From NCBI GenBank assembly GCA_009602725.1, contig WELB01000079.1, positions 396,873-460,872 of the forward strand: a stretch of DNA of 64,000 bases. Direction: 5' to 3'. Both the position numbers and the translations under genes were made by a program. The stretch is from Spirogloea muscicola. Taxonomy: Eukaryota; Streptophyta; Zygnematophyceae; Spirogloeales; Spirogloeaceae. Under the pieces are notes generated by a model, which saw only the letters and a list, made by a program, of their open reading frames with translations, had not been told where the DNA came from and made no database searches. Below are positions 33,955 through 45,100 of the stretch, one piece after another (within the stretch, counting starts at the first letter, position 1; each line of letters begins with the position of its first letter).

Positions 33955-34192
33955 AGCTCAGTATTCGGACTTTCCTTGGGGTTGGTTTTGGCTTTTGGCC
34001 ACCCTAGCCCACTAAGTGCTCTACCTCTGATCAAATATTCCATACGCTCTACCTCAATCTTTTCTCGCGGATAAGCAGCTAAAGTCCAATTTTGATTGGC
34101 ATTTCACCCCTAGCCTCAAATCATCCCCGTATTTTGCCTGTTTGCCTGTAGGAGACCCATGGATCACATAGTTTACTCCGCCTACAGCTAGG
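33955..34192 (-). rRNA. Fragment of mitochondrial large-subunit rRNA (probable NUMT)
   Basis: The minus strand reads GGGGATGATTTGAGGCTAGG, GGTGAAATGCCAATCAAAAT, TTAGCTGCTTATCCGCGAGA, GATTGAGGTAGAGCG, GGTAGAGCACTTAGTGGGCT and AGGGTGGCC, then CCAACC and CCGAATAC in that order. These are the conserved landmarks of LSU rRNA domain II (roughly E. coli 23S positions 700-900). The GGGCTAGGGTGGCC form is as in plant mitochondrial 26S rRNA rather than plastid 23S. Only about 240 bases are present, so this is a fragment, most simply mitochondrial DNA inserted in the nucleus. Edges are approximate. Confidence 0.78.
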
Positions 34193-34631
34193 AATTCGAA
34201 GAATGCGCATAAGTACACATCGAATGTGCTGCCATCAAAATGCCATTAAACTAAAAGGACAAAGATCTCCATCCCCAAACCCTGAACCGTGTCTCTAGAC
34301 TGGTGAACTGTTGGCTCCATCAGATGTTCCAACTTCTTTGGCATGCTCACAACATGGGCTTGACCAGGCAGACTGCACAATGATCTTGCAGCTGGCATGT
34401 TGGAATGAGGCATTGCTGGACTGCAAGCTGACTGATGCACACCTCAATCTGTGGGCTTAAAGTTGCTCAATACCAGCACGCAGGCCAGCACGCAGGCCAG
34501 CATAGCTGGTCAAAGTCCAACAAATCTGCTCTCACACATTGATCACACTCTTGTCTTCCTGAAAAGGTTACACTTGCTTCAAGAGCACTCCAGAAAGGGT
34601 ACTCGAAGGGCAGACGGAGCAGACCTGCAAC
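34193..34631. other. Spacer without recognised features
   Basis: Between the rRNA fragment and the RIQ-like gene. It contains a short direct duplication, GCACGCAGGCCA twice at about 34477-34500, and nothing else recognisable. Confidence 0.45.
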
Positions 34632-35734
34632 TTAGTCCTCAGCCTGCAGACCGGAGAGGACAATGCTCCCCACGAAAAGGGTAGCCCCAAGGGCTCCAGA
34701 CAGGGCAGCTAGTGTGTACTGGGCAACCAGTAGCAGCGAGGTTTCATCGGAGATGAGGATGGGAAAAGCAATGGCGCCTACAAGGAAGGGAAGAGAAAGC
34801 GAAGCAAGCGCTGCAGGCGACGAGGTTGCAAAGTTCTCTGCACAGAAACAGTAGCAAGGGCATGGTGATAAGCTATGCTGCACCACAGAATAGTGCAATC
34901 ACGATGCAGTTGACACTGTCACTGTCAAGAGCATTGATTTGATAGAGGGCCTTTCCCAATCAGCCTCAGAATTCATGGAACCAGAAGGATTGAACTCAGA
35001 CCTGCGAGGCCCAGTAAACCGAGCGACTCGGCCTTTGAAAGGAGGCCTGCCTTCTCAATTTTTGACAAGGAAAGTCCAACGCTCTCGGCCTTCGAAAGAA
35101 GACCAGCCTTCTCCACAGAGCTGAGAATCTTCTTCTTTTCAAGGGTTTTGGCAATGTTCACGGGCGCCGCCTGTCCACCCTCAGAGAAGTATCCAGCCCC
35201 GTACCATTTCTTGCTCCAGACATCATCCAGCTTGATACCCTGAGTAGGCCAGATCAGAGACAGAGCGGTGACTGAGCCTTGCTACAGCCAACACTGTCAG
35301 TCATCAGAGCTTCAGCCGCTGGGCTGCAAATGTATGGCGATCTGCTGGAGCGCCTCCTATACATGCTCGCCCAGTTCCAACAAGAAGCCACTGCACCGCT
35401 GGTGACGACTTAACAGGCTCTCACGTCGCTGAGATGATGACGCGACGTCGACGAGAGTACCGTGTTTATCCTGCTCGACAGATCGAAGCCTGCGACGTTG
35501 GCTAGTCAAGACAGCGCACTGCTCAGGCTTCAGGCAATGGGTGCAGTAAGGCAGCAGGGGTACCTTCTTCTTGGGCGCCATCGCGACCACCCTGGCAGAT
35601 CTGGCAGAGAGTGCCGGCCCGGACCTGGCGGGCTGCAGACGCGAGCCGCTGACGGCCTGGGACTCGCCGAAGCTCAGGGCCGCAAGGGGCCCTGCCACGG
35701 CCTGGCATTGCGAGACAACGGCGCCTGACGCCAT
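34632..35734 (-). CDS. RIQ-like thylakoid membrane protein (DUF1118 family)
   Basis: Three exons on the minus strand: 35734-35564, 35239-35002, 34837-34632, giving 204 residues. Exon 1 is a plastid transit peptide (MASGAVVSQCQAVAG, Ser/Ala/Arg-rich, no acidic cluster). Exon 2 carries the family signature, a repeated amphipathic unit: SVEKAGLLSKAES followed by KIEKAGLLSKAES. Exon 3 encodes two membrane spans (about residues 147-163 and 172-196) and ends in GLQAED. In Arabidopsis, RIQ1 and RIQ2 are grana proteins that influence LHCII organisation and non-photochemical quenching; a similar role here is inference from family. Head to head with the RRM gene, about 900 bases apart. An upstream open frame to 35995 is in the same phase, but the ATG at 35734 best fits a transit peptide. 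Confidence 0.92.
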
Positions 35735-36631
35735 CGCGCGCTGCCGAAGGATAGCGGTAGCAGCTGCCGCTGTGGAAAGGCAGGCGGAGTCGCGCAGGGT
35801 AGCACTTGGGGCCGCCGAGCTGCCGGCGGCGCGGCGGCGGCGGCCTCGGCGGCTTTGGCGACGCCCGTGGACTTGGCGGGCGGGGGCAAGGGCGTGACAA
35901 ACGGGCCAGCTAAAAGCGTTGTCAATTGCTGGCTTCGGACGGAGTGCGGGAAAGAGATGGGCATGATAATGAAGGGGTGGCCTTATTTGAGCCAATACAC
36001 TCCCCGCCGGAGGGAGCGGGCCGCTGGGCGCTCCCCGCGTATCGCGCCAGATAAGGACCCCCGGCGGCCACAGCCGCAGGATGCCGGGCGCGGGGCGCCG
36101 TCCGATGCGGCGGCCCGATCGGGTGCAAGCGGCGCGCCGTCAGGCGCGACGGTGACGGCGGGGGGCCGCCACCCCGTTCCCTCTGCTTTGCGCTCGCTTC
36201 TGTCTGAACCGGTTATTGGCTTCAATTGGCCCACCTTTTCATTTCGTGCGCACCGTTGGAGGAGCCCTCTCCCAGCGGCTCGGCTCGCCCCCGCGGCACG
36301 GCACGCCGCCGTCTTGGGGCCACCACTGAGCCGGCCGCTTGCTCCGACATCGGGTAGTGGGGGCTTGGTTGCCACTTCGCACCCCTCGCCGCCCCGTCCT
36401 GCCCAGTTACTTCACTCGCCCCGAGCGCCGCACAGACCCCCACCCCCCCGAGAAACACCCAAGCATTCCCCCACTCCCCCCCTCTAGCCCCGCGGATCCG
36501 TCGCGCCCTCGATGCCGCGCCCGCGCCGCGCTTGACCGCCGGGGGTCGCGCCAAGCCCGCCCGCGCTTTCGCCCGTGGCGCCCGCGGGGCGCCGCCAGGA
36601 AGGGCTTGGGAGCCGTCCCGCCGGCGCCGCC
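35735..36631. promoter_or_regulatory. Divergent intergenic region between RIQ-like and RRM genes
   Basis: GC-rich and almost 900 bases long, with a diverged family B copy at about 36205-36265 (TATTGGCTTCAATTGGCCCA, GTGCGCACCG). Both promoters should lie here by position. I could not identify a TATA box or other site with confidence. Confidence 0.4.
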
Positions 36632-38354
36632 ATGGAGTCGGATCAGGGGAAGCTCTTCATCGGCGGCATCTCGTGGGAGACCACCGAGGAGAAGCTGCGC
36701 GAGCACTTTCAGGCCTACGGCGAGGTCGTGGACACGGTCATCATGAAGGACCGCGCCACTGGCCGCGCGCGCGGCTTTGGCTTTGTCGTCTTCAGCGACC
36801 CCGAGGTCGCCGATCGCGTCGTCCTTGAGAAGCACACCATTGACGGTCGGCAGGTGGGTCATCGGCCCCGGCCGCCGCCGTGTGGGTCATGACGTTTGCC
36901 AGTGGTGGTTGTTCTGCTGCTTCTCGTTCTGACTACCTTCAAGTCCCCATCACTTCACATTATATACATTTAATTCATCTTTGATCGCGACCTAGTTTCA
37001 AATGCATGCCTTCCGGTCTCTGCTGTCGCCCATGCAACACGCACATGGGGTGTCTTCTCGAGCGGTCTACATATACTCCTGCTCTGTGCCTGTGCAGGTC
37101 GAGGCTAAGAAGGCCGTTCCACGAGACGAGCAGAGTAGCATGGCCAGGGGCTCTGGAGGGCCCAACAGCGGAGGTGGTATTGGTGGCGGCGGCGGTGGTG
37201 GGCCTGGTGGCGGGGGCATTGCCGGCGGAGGCGGCGCTCAGGGCGTCAGGACGAAGAAGATCTTTGTGGGCGGGCTCGCATCGTCGGTCACGGAGGACGA
37301 CTTCCGGAAATACTTTGAGCAGTTTGGAAACATCACAGACGTAGTCGTGATGTACGACCACAACACGCAACGCCCTCGGGGTTTTGGCTTCATCACGTAT
37401 GATTCAGAAGATGCCGTAGACGCCGTCCTGCAAAAGAACTTTCACGAGTTGAATGAGAAGATGGTGGAGGTCAAGCGGGCAGTGCCCAAGGAGCTCTCGC
37501 AGCCGGGAGGCAGCACTGGCCGAGGGAGTGCTTACGGAGGCAGAGGAGGTGGCTACGTGGGCAGCTATGGCTATGGGGCTGGAGCAGGGGGCAGCCCGGG
37601 TAGCTATGGTGGACGAGGCGACAGATATGGCCAGGCGCAGCTGTTGCGGGGAGGCTATGGATATGGGAGCAGTTACGGCGGAGGCGCTTACGGCGATACT
37701 GCACTTTATGGAACTGCCAATGGTGGTTATGGGGCCGATGCTTATGGTGCCGGAGGCTATGGGTCCCTTGGATATGGGGCGACGGCGGCTGGCAGCTATG
37801 GGGGGGGCTATGGCAGCCCTGCCGCTTATGGTGCCTCGGCGGGCGGAAGGACTTCCTACGGCGGCGGCTACAGCAGCGGCGCTGCATCTGCATATGGATC
37901 CAGTCCAGGCAGCGGCAGCGGCTATGGAGCGACCAGCGCTTACGTGGCAGACGGGTCAGGAGCTGCAACTGGAGGAAGCGGGGGTTATGTACCAAGCGCA
38001 TACGGTTACGGCACAGGTGTCGACGGCTATGGCAGCGGTGCCTATGGTGCTTTGAGAGGAGGCGCCTATGGCAGCAGTGCTGCCACGTACGGTACCACTG
38101 CTGGTGGTGGGGGAGCTAGTGGTAGCTATGGTGGGTATGCTGACATGTATGGCACCTCTGCCTATGACCAGACCGCTTGGGGTAGGACTGCCGCAGGGAC
38201 AGGAGTTGGGGTAGGAGGCTACGCAGCGGCAACCGATAACAGCATAAATGGCTCCGCAGCCTATTCAGCAACATACGGCGTCGCAGGCAGGCAGACTCAA
38301 CGTGGCCAGGATGCCAGATTCCGGCCATACCCCACCACTGATCGGGCAACTTAG
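36632..38354 (+). CDS. Two-RRM hnRNP-like RNA-binding protein with Gly/Tyr/Ala-rich tail
   Basis: Two exons, 36632-36853 and 37098-38354 (phase 0), giving 492 residues. RRM1 starts at residue about 7: RNP2 LFIGGI, RNP1 RGFGFVVF. RRM2 lies at about residues 125-200: RNP2 IFVGGL, RNP1 RGFGFITY. A glycine spacer (GGGIGGGGGGGPGGGG) separates them. The remaining 280 residues are a low-complexity tail of GYG, SYGGG, AYG and GSYGG repeats, ending in a short basic segment (RFRPYPTTDRAT). This is the layout of plant hnRNP A/B, DAZAP1 and Musashi-like proteins, which bind pre-mRNA or mRNA in nucleus and cytoplasm. The start is set by the first ATG, in a purine context, six residues before RNP2. The tail is intact without frameshift, which supports real coding despite its repetitiveness. 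Confidence 0.97.
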
Positions 38355-39703
38355 GATGTCGGAGGTCTCTGTCACCTATTGAGCGTAGAAAACCTTGGGC
38401 CTGTACAGCCTGCTGTGCGCAGAGATAGCGGGTCCGCATATTTCAGGCCGTAACATCAGCCTGTGCTTACTCAGCTTAGTGTGTTGACCATCATTGATAT
38501 GTCCTCCCCACGTCGTTATGCAGAGAAGACTAGAGTAGCTTTGGATCCCTCAAATTTTCCAGCGCTTGTGATCCAGTTGCTTTTGATCTCAGCTTGAAGG
38601 CAGGTCTTGTAAGAGAGTGTCAGCTCAACACTTAGGATCCATCTTGAATAAGTATCGAGCTTCTTTGACTGTAGCCCCATTCCGTGCCAGCTTTTCTGAG
38701 GCTTGCGTTCAAGTTTGAGGAAGGTGCTTCATATTGTCATGAGGCCCTCCTACATCAGAGCCGCTCCTGCATCGTCTTTCTTCATTGAGTCTACAGCGCT
38801 CCCAGGCACTCGCGATACACCAGCTGGTCGTGCATTAGCCCAGGCAAATGGCTTCCGTGGTGGTGGTTTGGCGCCTCAGTATAGCCTGTCAGATATGCAT
38901 GTGCTCACTCGGGCTTATCAGTGTCCCCCTTAGCCTGCTCATTACCCAGTTAACAGGTCACTTGTAAGGCTAGAATTGGCCTCCCTTTCAAATTCATGCG
39001 CACCGCCCGCCTTCTCTCTTCTGCAGATTGGAAGATGAAGGAAGTTGGCCAGTGCTGAGTGATGGGCTGCAAGGAGAAGGCTGAGGCACCCGTGGGCCAA
39101 GAGTGAGTTGGCCTGCCACGGTGTCTGGTCCATCGTGCGCTAGGTTGTTCGCGATGACAAAGCCCTCACTGATCTCAGCCGTGAGTGACCAGCAGTTGCA
39201 CATTGGGTACGATCTTTCAACGGTATTGTCTGCAGTAGAGATAGCCGCGGGCTGGCCAGACGCCACAGTTGTAACCATAGCCAGCCATTGAAGCTGCTCA
39301 TTCTGCAGTGCCAGCATCCTCTTGCTGGCGCCATACTGGCTCTTCACTGATCTGTGCACACTATTCGAGCTGGCCGCTTGCTCACAGCAGTTGGCCACAT
39401 AGCTCTTGATTTGTGGGCAAGTTTTGAGCTGTAGCAGAAGAGAATGACAGTCTGGCTCTGAATGGAACAGCAATTCCTTTTTCAATTGTGTGGCGTAGCT
39501 GCCACGCTGCACACGGTGCCCGGGTGACGGCGGGGGCAAACGGCGGGGCGAACGGCGACCCGGCCTGAAAGCCACCCCGGCCAAGCTGCTCACCCCCGGA
39601 CCCCTATGAATTCCGTCTGTAGGGACCCGGCCGGTTGTTGTATTATCAGCAGCCGCTTCCTCTCATTCCCTTGCTTCCCAGTGCGGCGCGCGCCGGGCGC
39701 GCC
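38355..39703. repeat. Intergenic with family C/B copy
   Basis: Contains the family C/B copy detailed at 38790-39025. The remainder (39026-39600) has open minus-strand frames without recognised homology. The stretch directly before 39704 is GC-rich and likely holds the promoter of the DUF493 gene. Confidence 0.55.
38790..39025 (+). repeat. Family C copy joined to a family B end
   Basis: Includes CACTCGCGATACACCAGC, CTTCCGTGGTGGTGGTTTGG, CAGATATGCATGTGCTCACT, TTAACAGGTCACTTGTAAGG and CATGCGCACCGCCCGCCTTC. Nearly the same string as at 13700-13900 and more distantly at 44805-45035. Confidence 0.85.
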
Positions 39704-41136
39704 ATGGAGGCCGCGGTGCCGCTGGCGCTCGGATCCGCCTCCGCGCTCTCCGCCGCGCTGCGCCCGGCCCGTCCGGCTCCTCCGGCTACGCGACGAGCTG
39801 CCGGCGCGGGGCCTCCGCTGCGGCTCCGCTGCGAGTCCACCTCGCGCGCGCGACGACTGGCAGTCATGGCGGCGAGCAGCCAGCAGGGGGGCTCGCCGGG
39901 GGGTCTCCACCGCAGGAGGCGGTCCTCAGGGCGATCTCCGGTGAGCTCATCTGCTGAAGCTGAGCATCATCCACCTCCGCGGCATCAATTCGTATCGGTC
40001 AACTTGTCTTGTAATCTGTGCACCTCAGCTCCTCATGGCCTGTGCCTAAGAGCCAATGCGGAGTCCCGCAACTTGGACTCCGAGGATCAGGATATCCCTT
40101 TTAGGTCCTTACAGTGGTCACGCTCTGCAGAGATATCGAAGACTTCAGGACGATATGCGAAGACCACAAACCTAGTCATTGGAGGTGTTGAGACGCCTGC
40201 TGCTGACTGGAAGCAGCTTGATGAAAAGGTCAATTTTACCACTGGTCCGATTGAGTAATTGAAGCATACAGGTCAAGGGTTTCCACAGACAGTATCTGGC
40301 CGCAGATTAAAGCAGCTGTGCATATGAGCTTAACTTGCACTGAGATGTTCTGTTTGTACTTGCCCCTAACATATTGTGAAATCTCCAGGCTCATCTCTCC
40401 GCCTCAGCGCATCCTCCTTAAGTTGCTGTTGTCTTATGTAGGAGGCCCTCCCCTGCCTGGCTGAGTGGACAGGTTAATCAGTACCCTATGGCTCGGGGTT
40501 TCACTGCCATTGGCGAGGGAGGCGATGACTTTGTGGCGTCAATGGTCGTAGCTGTGGAGACTGTACTCCAAACCCCAGTTGGGGTAATATAGTAGTCCTC
40601 AATAGCTAACTTCTGTGCACTTTGTGCGTGTTTGGATTTAGATGCTTTGTTTGTAATGCGCGGATGTCTGTCAGGTACTGTGGTTGTCTATAATTGTTAT
40701 ATGGACATAGAGACCAAGCTACTCATGACTGCTCTGCTTTACAGGGGAAAGTGAGACAAAGGGAATCAGCTCAAGGACGGTACATCTCGGTAAAGATTGG
40801 TCCAATGCGTGTCGAGTCCAGTGAGCAGGTGAGCTCTCACGTGTGACAGCTAAGTTGTAGTCAATAAGGACACAGGACCGCTGTCTATTATCATAGCGAA
40901 TCAAGCTGCCGGTTACATGCATGCAAGTTGTTTCGGCTGCCAGTTACTAGCACGAGATTGCAACGATGAACATCTAAATCGAGGAGAGCAGACCCGTTTC
41001 AATCTGAAACATCTTCTGTGAGGTCAGACAACTGTCTTCTCAATCTGGTTCTGAGTAGATGCTTGGTTGACTTTTGCAGGTCCAAGCAGTATATCGAGCA
41101 ATGAGAAGTGACCGGCGTATGAGGTACTTTCTTTAG
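39704..41136 (+). CDS. Plastid-targeted DUF493 (YbeD-like) protein
   Basis: Five exons: 39704-39940, 40115-40228, 40482-40583, 40745-40828, 41080-41136, every intron in phase 0, 197 residues. Exon 1 is a transit peptide (MEAAVPLALGSASALSAAL, Arg/Ala/Ser-rich). Later exons carry the DUF493 pattern: a YP start, FTAIGEGGDDFVASMVVAV (the strand-helix matching FPVKVIG...F in bacterial YbeD), RESAQGRYISVKIGPMRVES (matching the bacterial SSKGNYLSVTATI strand) and the terminal helix EQVQAVYRAMRSDRRMRYFL. Bacterial YbeD is a small ferredoxin-like fold possibly linked to lipoate metabolism; plant plastid members have no settled function. An in-frame ATG at 39635 is possible but adds nothing transit-like. 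Converges with the DUF2062 gene, leaving 555 bases between stop codons. Confidence 0.93.
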
Positions 41137-41691
41137 GAGTCCATAATCATTCTTGCTTGAATAGGCAAGTGCATCGTGAGCTTTTGGCTTCACGTGCTAA
41201 TTCTTTTAGCTACCCTTGCCATTGTCTGTGTACGTTGCCAATTGGCTCTGCTAGGTTGAACACCTCTGCAGACCGTCTCAACTCTATGCTGTCCCCAGAG
41301 GACCCCGAACACAAGCATGGCCTTCAGACAGCAGTTGTAATATATCCAGTGTTTCACAGATTGTTGTGCAGTAATTGAATTGCTCACTTTGATGCCATGG
41401 AAGGGCAATTAACTGAAGACCCTGTCAAGCGAACACGAGTGCACTACAAGTGAAATCTGATTGTGACTTGTGATTAAAATGATTTGTAGGAATGGTAGAA
41501 ACTGGAAAGAGGGCATGCACTCTTCAATCCAGTGAGCTTACTTTGGGCTAGAAAGTTGTTCACGTGCGAGACCCTTCTCAGCTCAACAGATCCAGAACTC
41601 CAACGTGCAATGGCATCTGACACTGAGGGTCTGCCAGCACCACAATGGTTTGCACAGATGCAGCTGCAGTGCTCAATCTGCATGACCTCTG

Positions 41692-43170
41692 TCAGAAGGC
41701 AGTTATGTGGGATCTGTCATCTTCAAGAGCTTGCGTATGAAGATTTGGAGCAGAAAATTTCCGGCTCATCTGCCGCATAGCGGGCAGGCACATAGCGTAC
41801 AGGCCCCAGCACATGAAAGGGGCGACAATTGCCCACCCCAGCACCTGCGCAGACATTTATCATGAGCTGTGCATGAGATGCTTCGCCCCTAAGTTTGACC
41901 ACCTTTAATTGCCTCATTGGAGGCGTTAATATGCACGTCGCAATCATCTGGATACCCTCGCAGGTGAGTGCAAAATAACTTGATGCCAGCAGGTAGCACA
42001 CAACCTCCTTCAAGGACCACCTCCTGCAGATGTATACTTTGACTGTCGGCAACTCGACATGAATATGATCTAGGACCACAGAAGTCCTGACAAGACCCAA
42101 TCTCTGGACAAGCTCCTTGCTATCCATACCACATGCAGACGCAAGCTGCAATCATACCGCGTGAAAGAGTGCTTGCATGATGCTTCCACTGGCTTTGCCA
42201 GTCAATGCCTTCCAAAGCGCATCTGGTGTCAATGAAAGGGCTGGCGACCCTACAATTGTTTCTCCTAGTCGCATATATGGAACAATCAAGCTGCAAAGCA
42301 AACAACATTGTCAGCGTTATAGGACTTGCACACCACGAGCGTCACTACCTTGCCAAGAAGCTCCAGGTAGTTCTAGATTGATTACCTCAATTCCACAGGT
42401 GTTGCGACAACGTTGGCTATCATCATGATAGGCACATTGCACCGGGATCGCATCAAGAGGGCAACACAGGCTGTAAGTGCAGCTGTCAGACCTGCAAGAC
42501 ACCGTCCACTACTACTGCATTGATCACTGGGACAATCCATCATCACAGGCGATCCAGAAGGCAACAGGAACGTGAGGAAAGCTTCCAATTGTAGTATGAG
42601 CCTCACCATCAAGAGAGGAGATAACCATGACAAGCAACATCACGAGAATGAGTACAGCGCCAGTTGCAGAATTGGGTTGGGTGCATACCGCAGATTGGGA
42701 AGACACCAAGGGTGAAACCAAGAGCCACAGACAGCGATAGCGTCTTAGGATCGCCTCCCCTAAGGTTTTTTGTCCACAACAGCGGTCGGTGTAAGTCAGC
42801 CACATTGAGGAGATACTAGCCACCTCGCTATATCATCTGAGAAGCATAAGGAAAAGATGGGCACAGCTGATCCGACTCTCAGCGAGGATGTTGGTAGACA
42901 TCCTGCCTCACTCAGATTTGTGATTGTGTGTGGTGGTGCTGCACATCCAGGACAATGCACGCTCGTGCAGAAGCAACACAACTGGCGGGTGCAGAGGTGG
43001 CTGGATTGGGGTGCAGGAGCAGAGTGGCGCGGGGCCCACCTGCGCAGGATGGCGAGGGCGGGGTCGACGATGCGCTGGCGCGCCCACCGGACGACCCACA
43101 GCCGCCGCCAGCCTGCCAGGAAGGCTGGCACATGGTGGCCGGGGTCAGCCAGGAACGGCACGCCGGACAT
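41692..43170 (-). CDS. DUF2062 membrane protein
   Basis: Five exons on the minus strand: 43170-43040, 42759-42689, 42491-42386, 42290-42158, 41844-41692, phases matching, 197 residues. The DUF2062 pattern is clear: a basic helix (RQRIVDPALAILRR), GGDPKTLSLSVALGFTLGVF followed by PICG, then a hydrophobic helix (LTAALTACVALLM) with R-x-NVPIMMIANVVATPVE, and IVPYMRLGE. A final membrane helix is GWAIVAPFMCWGLYAMCL. Bacterial relatives are small inner-membrane proteins of unknown function and land plants have homologues. The N-terminus (MSGVPFLADPG) is not an obvious transit peptide, so its membrane is undecided. An N at 43245 lies 75 bases upstream of the ATG, so the 5' leader is uncertain. Confidence 0.9.
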
Positions 43171-43479
43171 GGCCCCCCCGCCTGGCTTCTGGCGGCGCCG
43201 CCGGCTCAGCCGAGCCGCCGGCCCCGCGCCGTGGCATGGGCGCGNGCGGGGCCGCGGGCGGAGCATGCCGGGGCCCGCCCCGGCCGCCGGCTTTCGGCTT
43301 GCGACGGCGGGGTTTTACGGTATGAGCAGCTTACAAAGTGTCCCACTGGGCCCGTCACTCGGGGTGGCCGGCCCGACGTTGCGGTGGCGACAGTGTTACC
43401 ATGGAAGACTTGAATCTGGCCTCTTCCATATCCATGCGAACCTCTCGCCATGCTTCTATGGAAGTAAGCGCTCCCAAAA

Positions 43480-45100
43480 GTGGGCAAGGCCTGTGCATCA
43501 AAGGTTGCATGGGGCTAGTATCCTACCGGTTACGTGGGCTGGGGAGAGAAGGCGCGCGGGTCGCATTGAATAAGAGGGAGGCCAAAGCAAGCCAGTACAC
43601 TGGCCAGATCTGTCAAGTACGAAGGCAAGCAAGGCAAAGAGAGGGGAAAAAGAAAGGGGAGTGGTGGCGCAGCGCTCGCTGGTGAGGTGTGGTGCTTCTC
43701 TGGGCCTTGAGCAGGTGATGTACATTTGTCAATGTGCTTGCCTTTGTACTTGGCCACACAGGCCCTCCATCTCTTGATACACACTCATTCTCTCTGGGCC
43801 TTAGTGCGCTTCGCTATGTGCAGCCGCAGTCTTTGCACTGCTTTTGCCAGGAGACTGTTACGTTGTCTCTCCATATCTAAGCCCTTTTGAGATTAGATAT
43901 GCATAAGCTTAATCAAAAGTTTCCAGGAATGTCATCAGTATTCTTTGCATGGTACCAAAAAGTAAAAGGGAAGTATTGGCTCGATTTGCCTCCCTTTTAG
44001 CTTGTGGGCACAGCACGCCTTCTCTCTGGGCCTCACAGCAACCGCTTGAGTGCGAGCACCTTGCGCTCTCCAGCCCCTGCGGACCTTGTCCAGTCGTGCT
44101 GGCTGGCCTTTTGAGGTGATCGGCCCTTGAAACAGAGCGCGCGCGGTGCGCTTGGAATGTAAGTGAAGCAAAGTCAGTGCAAACGATGGGACTAGCTTAT
44201 GCTGGGATTACTGGAGCAGGGCAAGGCGGAAGCGGGCTTCGTACCCAATAGTGAGTATGACCAATTTCGGTAGTCTTATAAGTCGGGTGGGGGCTTTCTT
44301 TGCTCGATCAGCGGGTACTCGGTCCTTGCCTCATTGGGTTGATCTCCATAGAGACTGCGACAACAGCGTGATAAGGTCCTTGTTGCTCCTCCGCGCGCCC
44401 CACCGTTCCTACTTCGGCTCAAGCTCGCCGACTGGGGTGTTTAGGACGCACTCTCCACAGGCACAGCAGATGCAGGCCACAGAAGTGTGAACGTCTCTGC
44501 TGGAGGTCTGGCTGCACCTTCTGGCTGCGATAGCTCTCATGACTACCTACCCTTTGTCTTGAACATTTTCTTGCTCTGCCTGCCCTTGTCTTCCACGTTC
44601 AACAACCTTACCTGCTGTTCACGATCTGCAATTTGTACCTGTCCTTCATGTCCTACAGCCATCCCTTCCTGTCTCGATGTTGGAGGACCGGCAGACCGTC
44701 CTCGTCTTGCGCAGATGCGGACGCAGACGCAGACGCACTCATGATCACGAAGGATTTAGAGTAACACAAAGACTTGCCTGATTATATAGAATGCGGCTAT
44801 CATTGAGTCTGCAGCGTTCCCAAGCACTCGCGATACACAAGCGTGCTGGGCAAGCATTAGGCCGGGCTAATGGCTTCTGTGGCGAAGGTCTGGCTCCGCA
44901 GCTTAAGATGTTAGATGTGTATGTGCTCACTCGTGAATGTTAGTGTCCCTTTTAGCCAGCTCATTGATCCGTTACTAGGACTTTGCAAGGCTCGAATTGG
45001 CATCCCTTTCAATATCATGCGCACCTCGCACCTTTTCTCGTCCAGCCCAGAAGACATCGACAAGGTCCGAAGGGGCCGGAAAACGCAAGCACGGAATTAT
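43480..45100. repeat. Repeat-rich intergenic block (families A, B, C, D)
   Basis: Family B copies: minus strand at about 43545-43610 and plus strand at about 43972-44035. A family D core lies at 43714-43758 (ATGTGCTTGCCTTTGTACTT). A diverged family A module is at about 44080-44115. A family C/B copy lies at 44805-45035 and is older than its two relatives, with GGCTTCTGTGGCGAAGGTCT in place of the usual core. A family A end lies at about 45040-45085. No exon was supported here. Confidence 0.7.
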
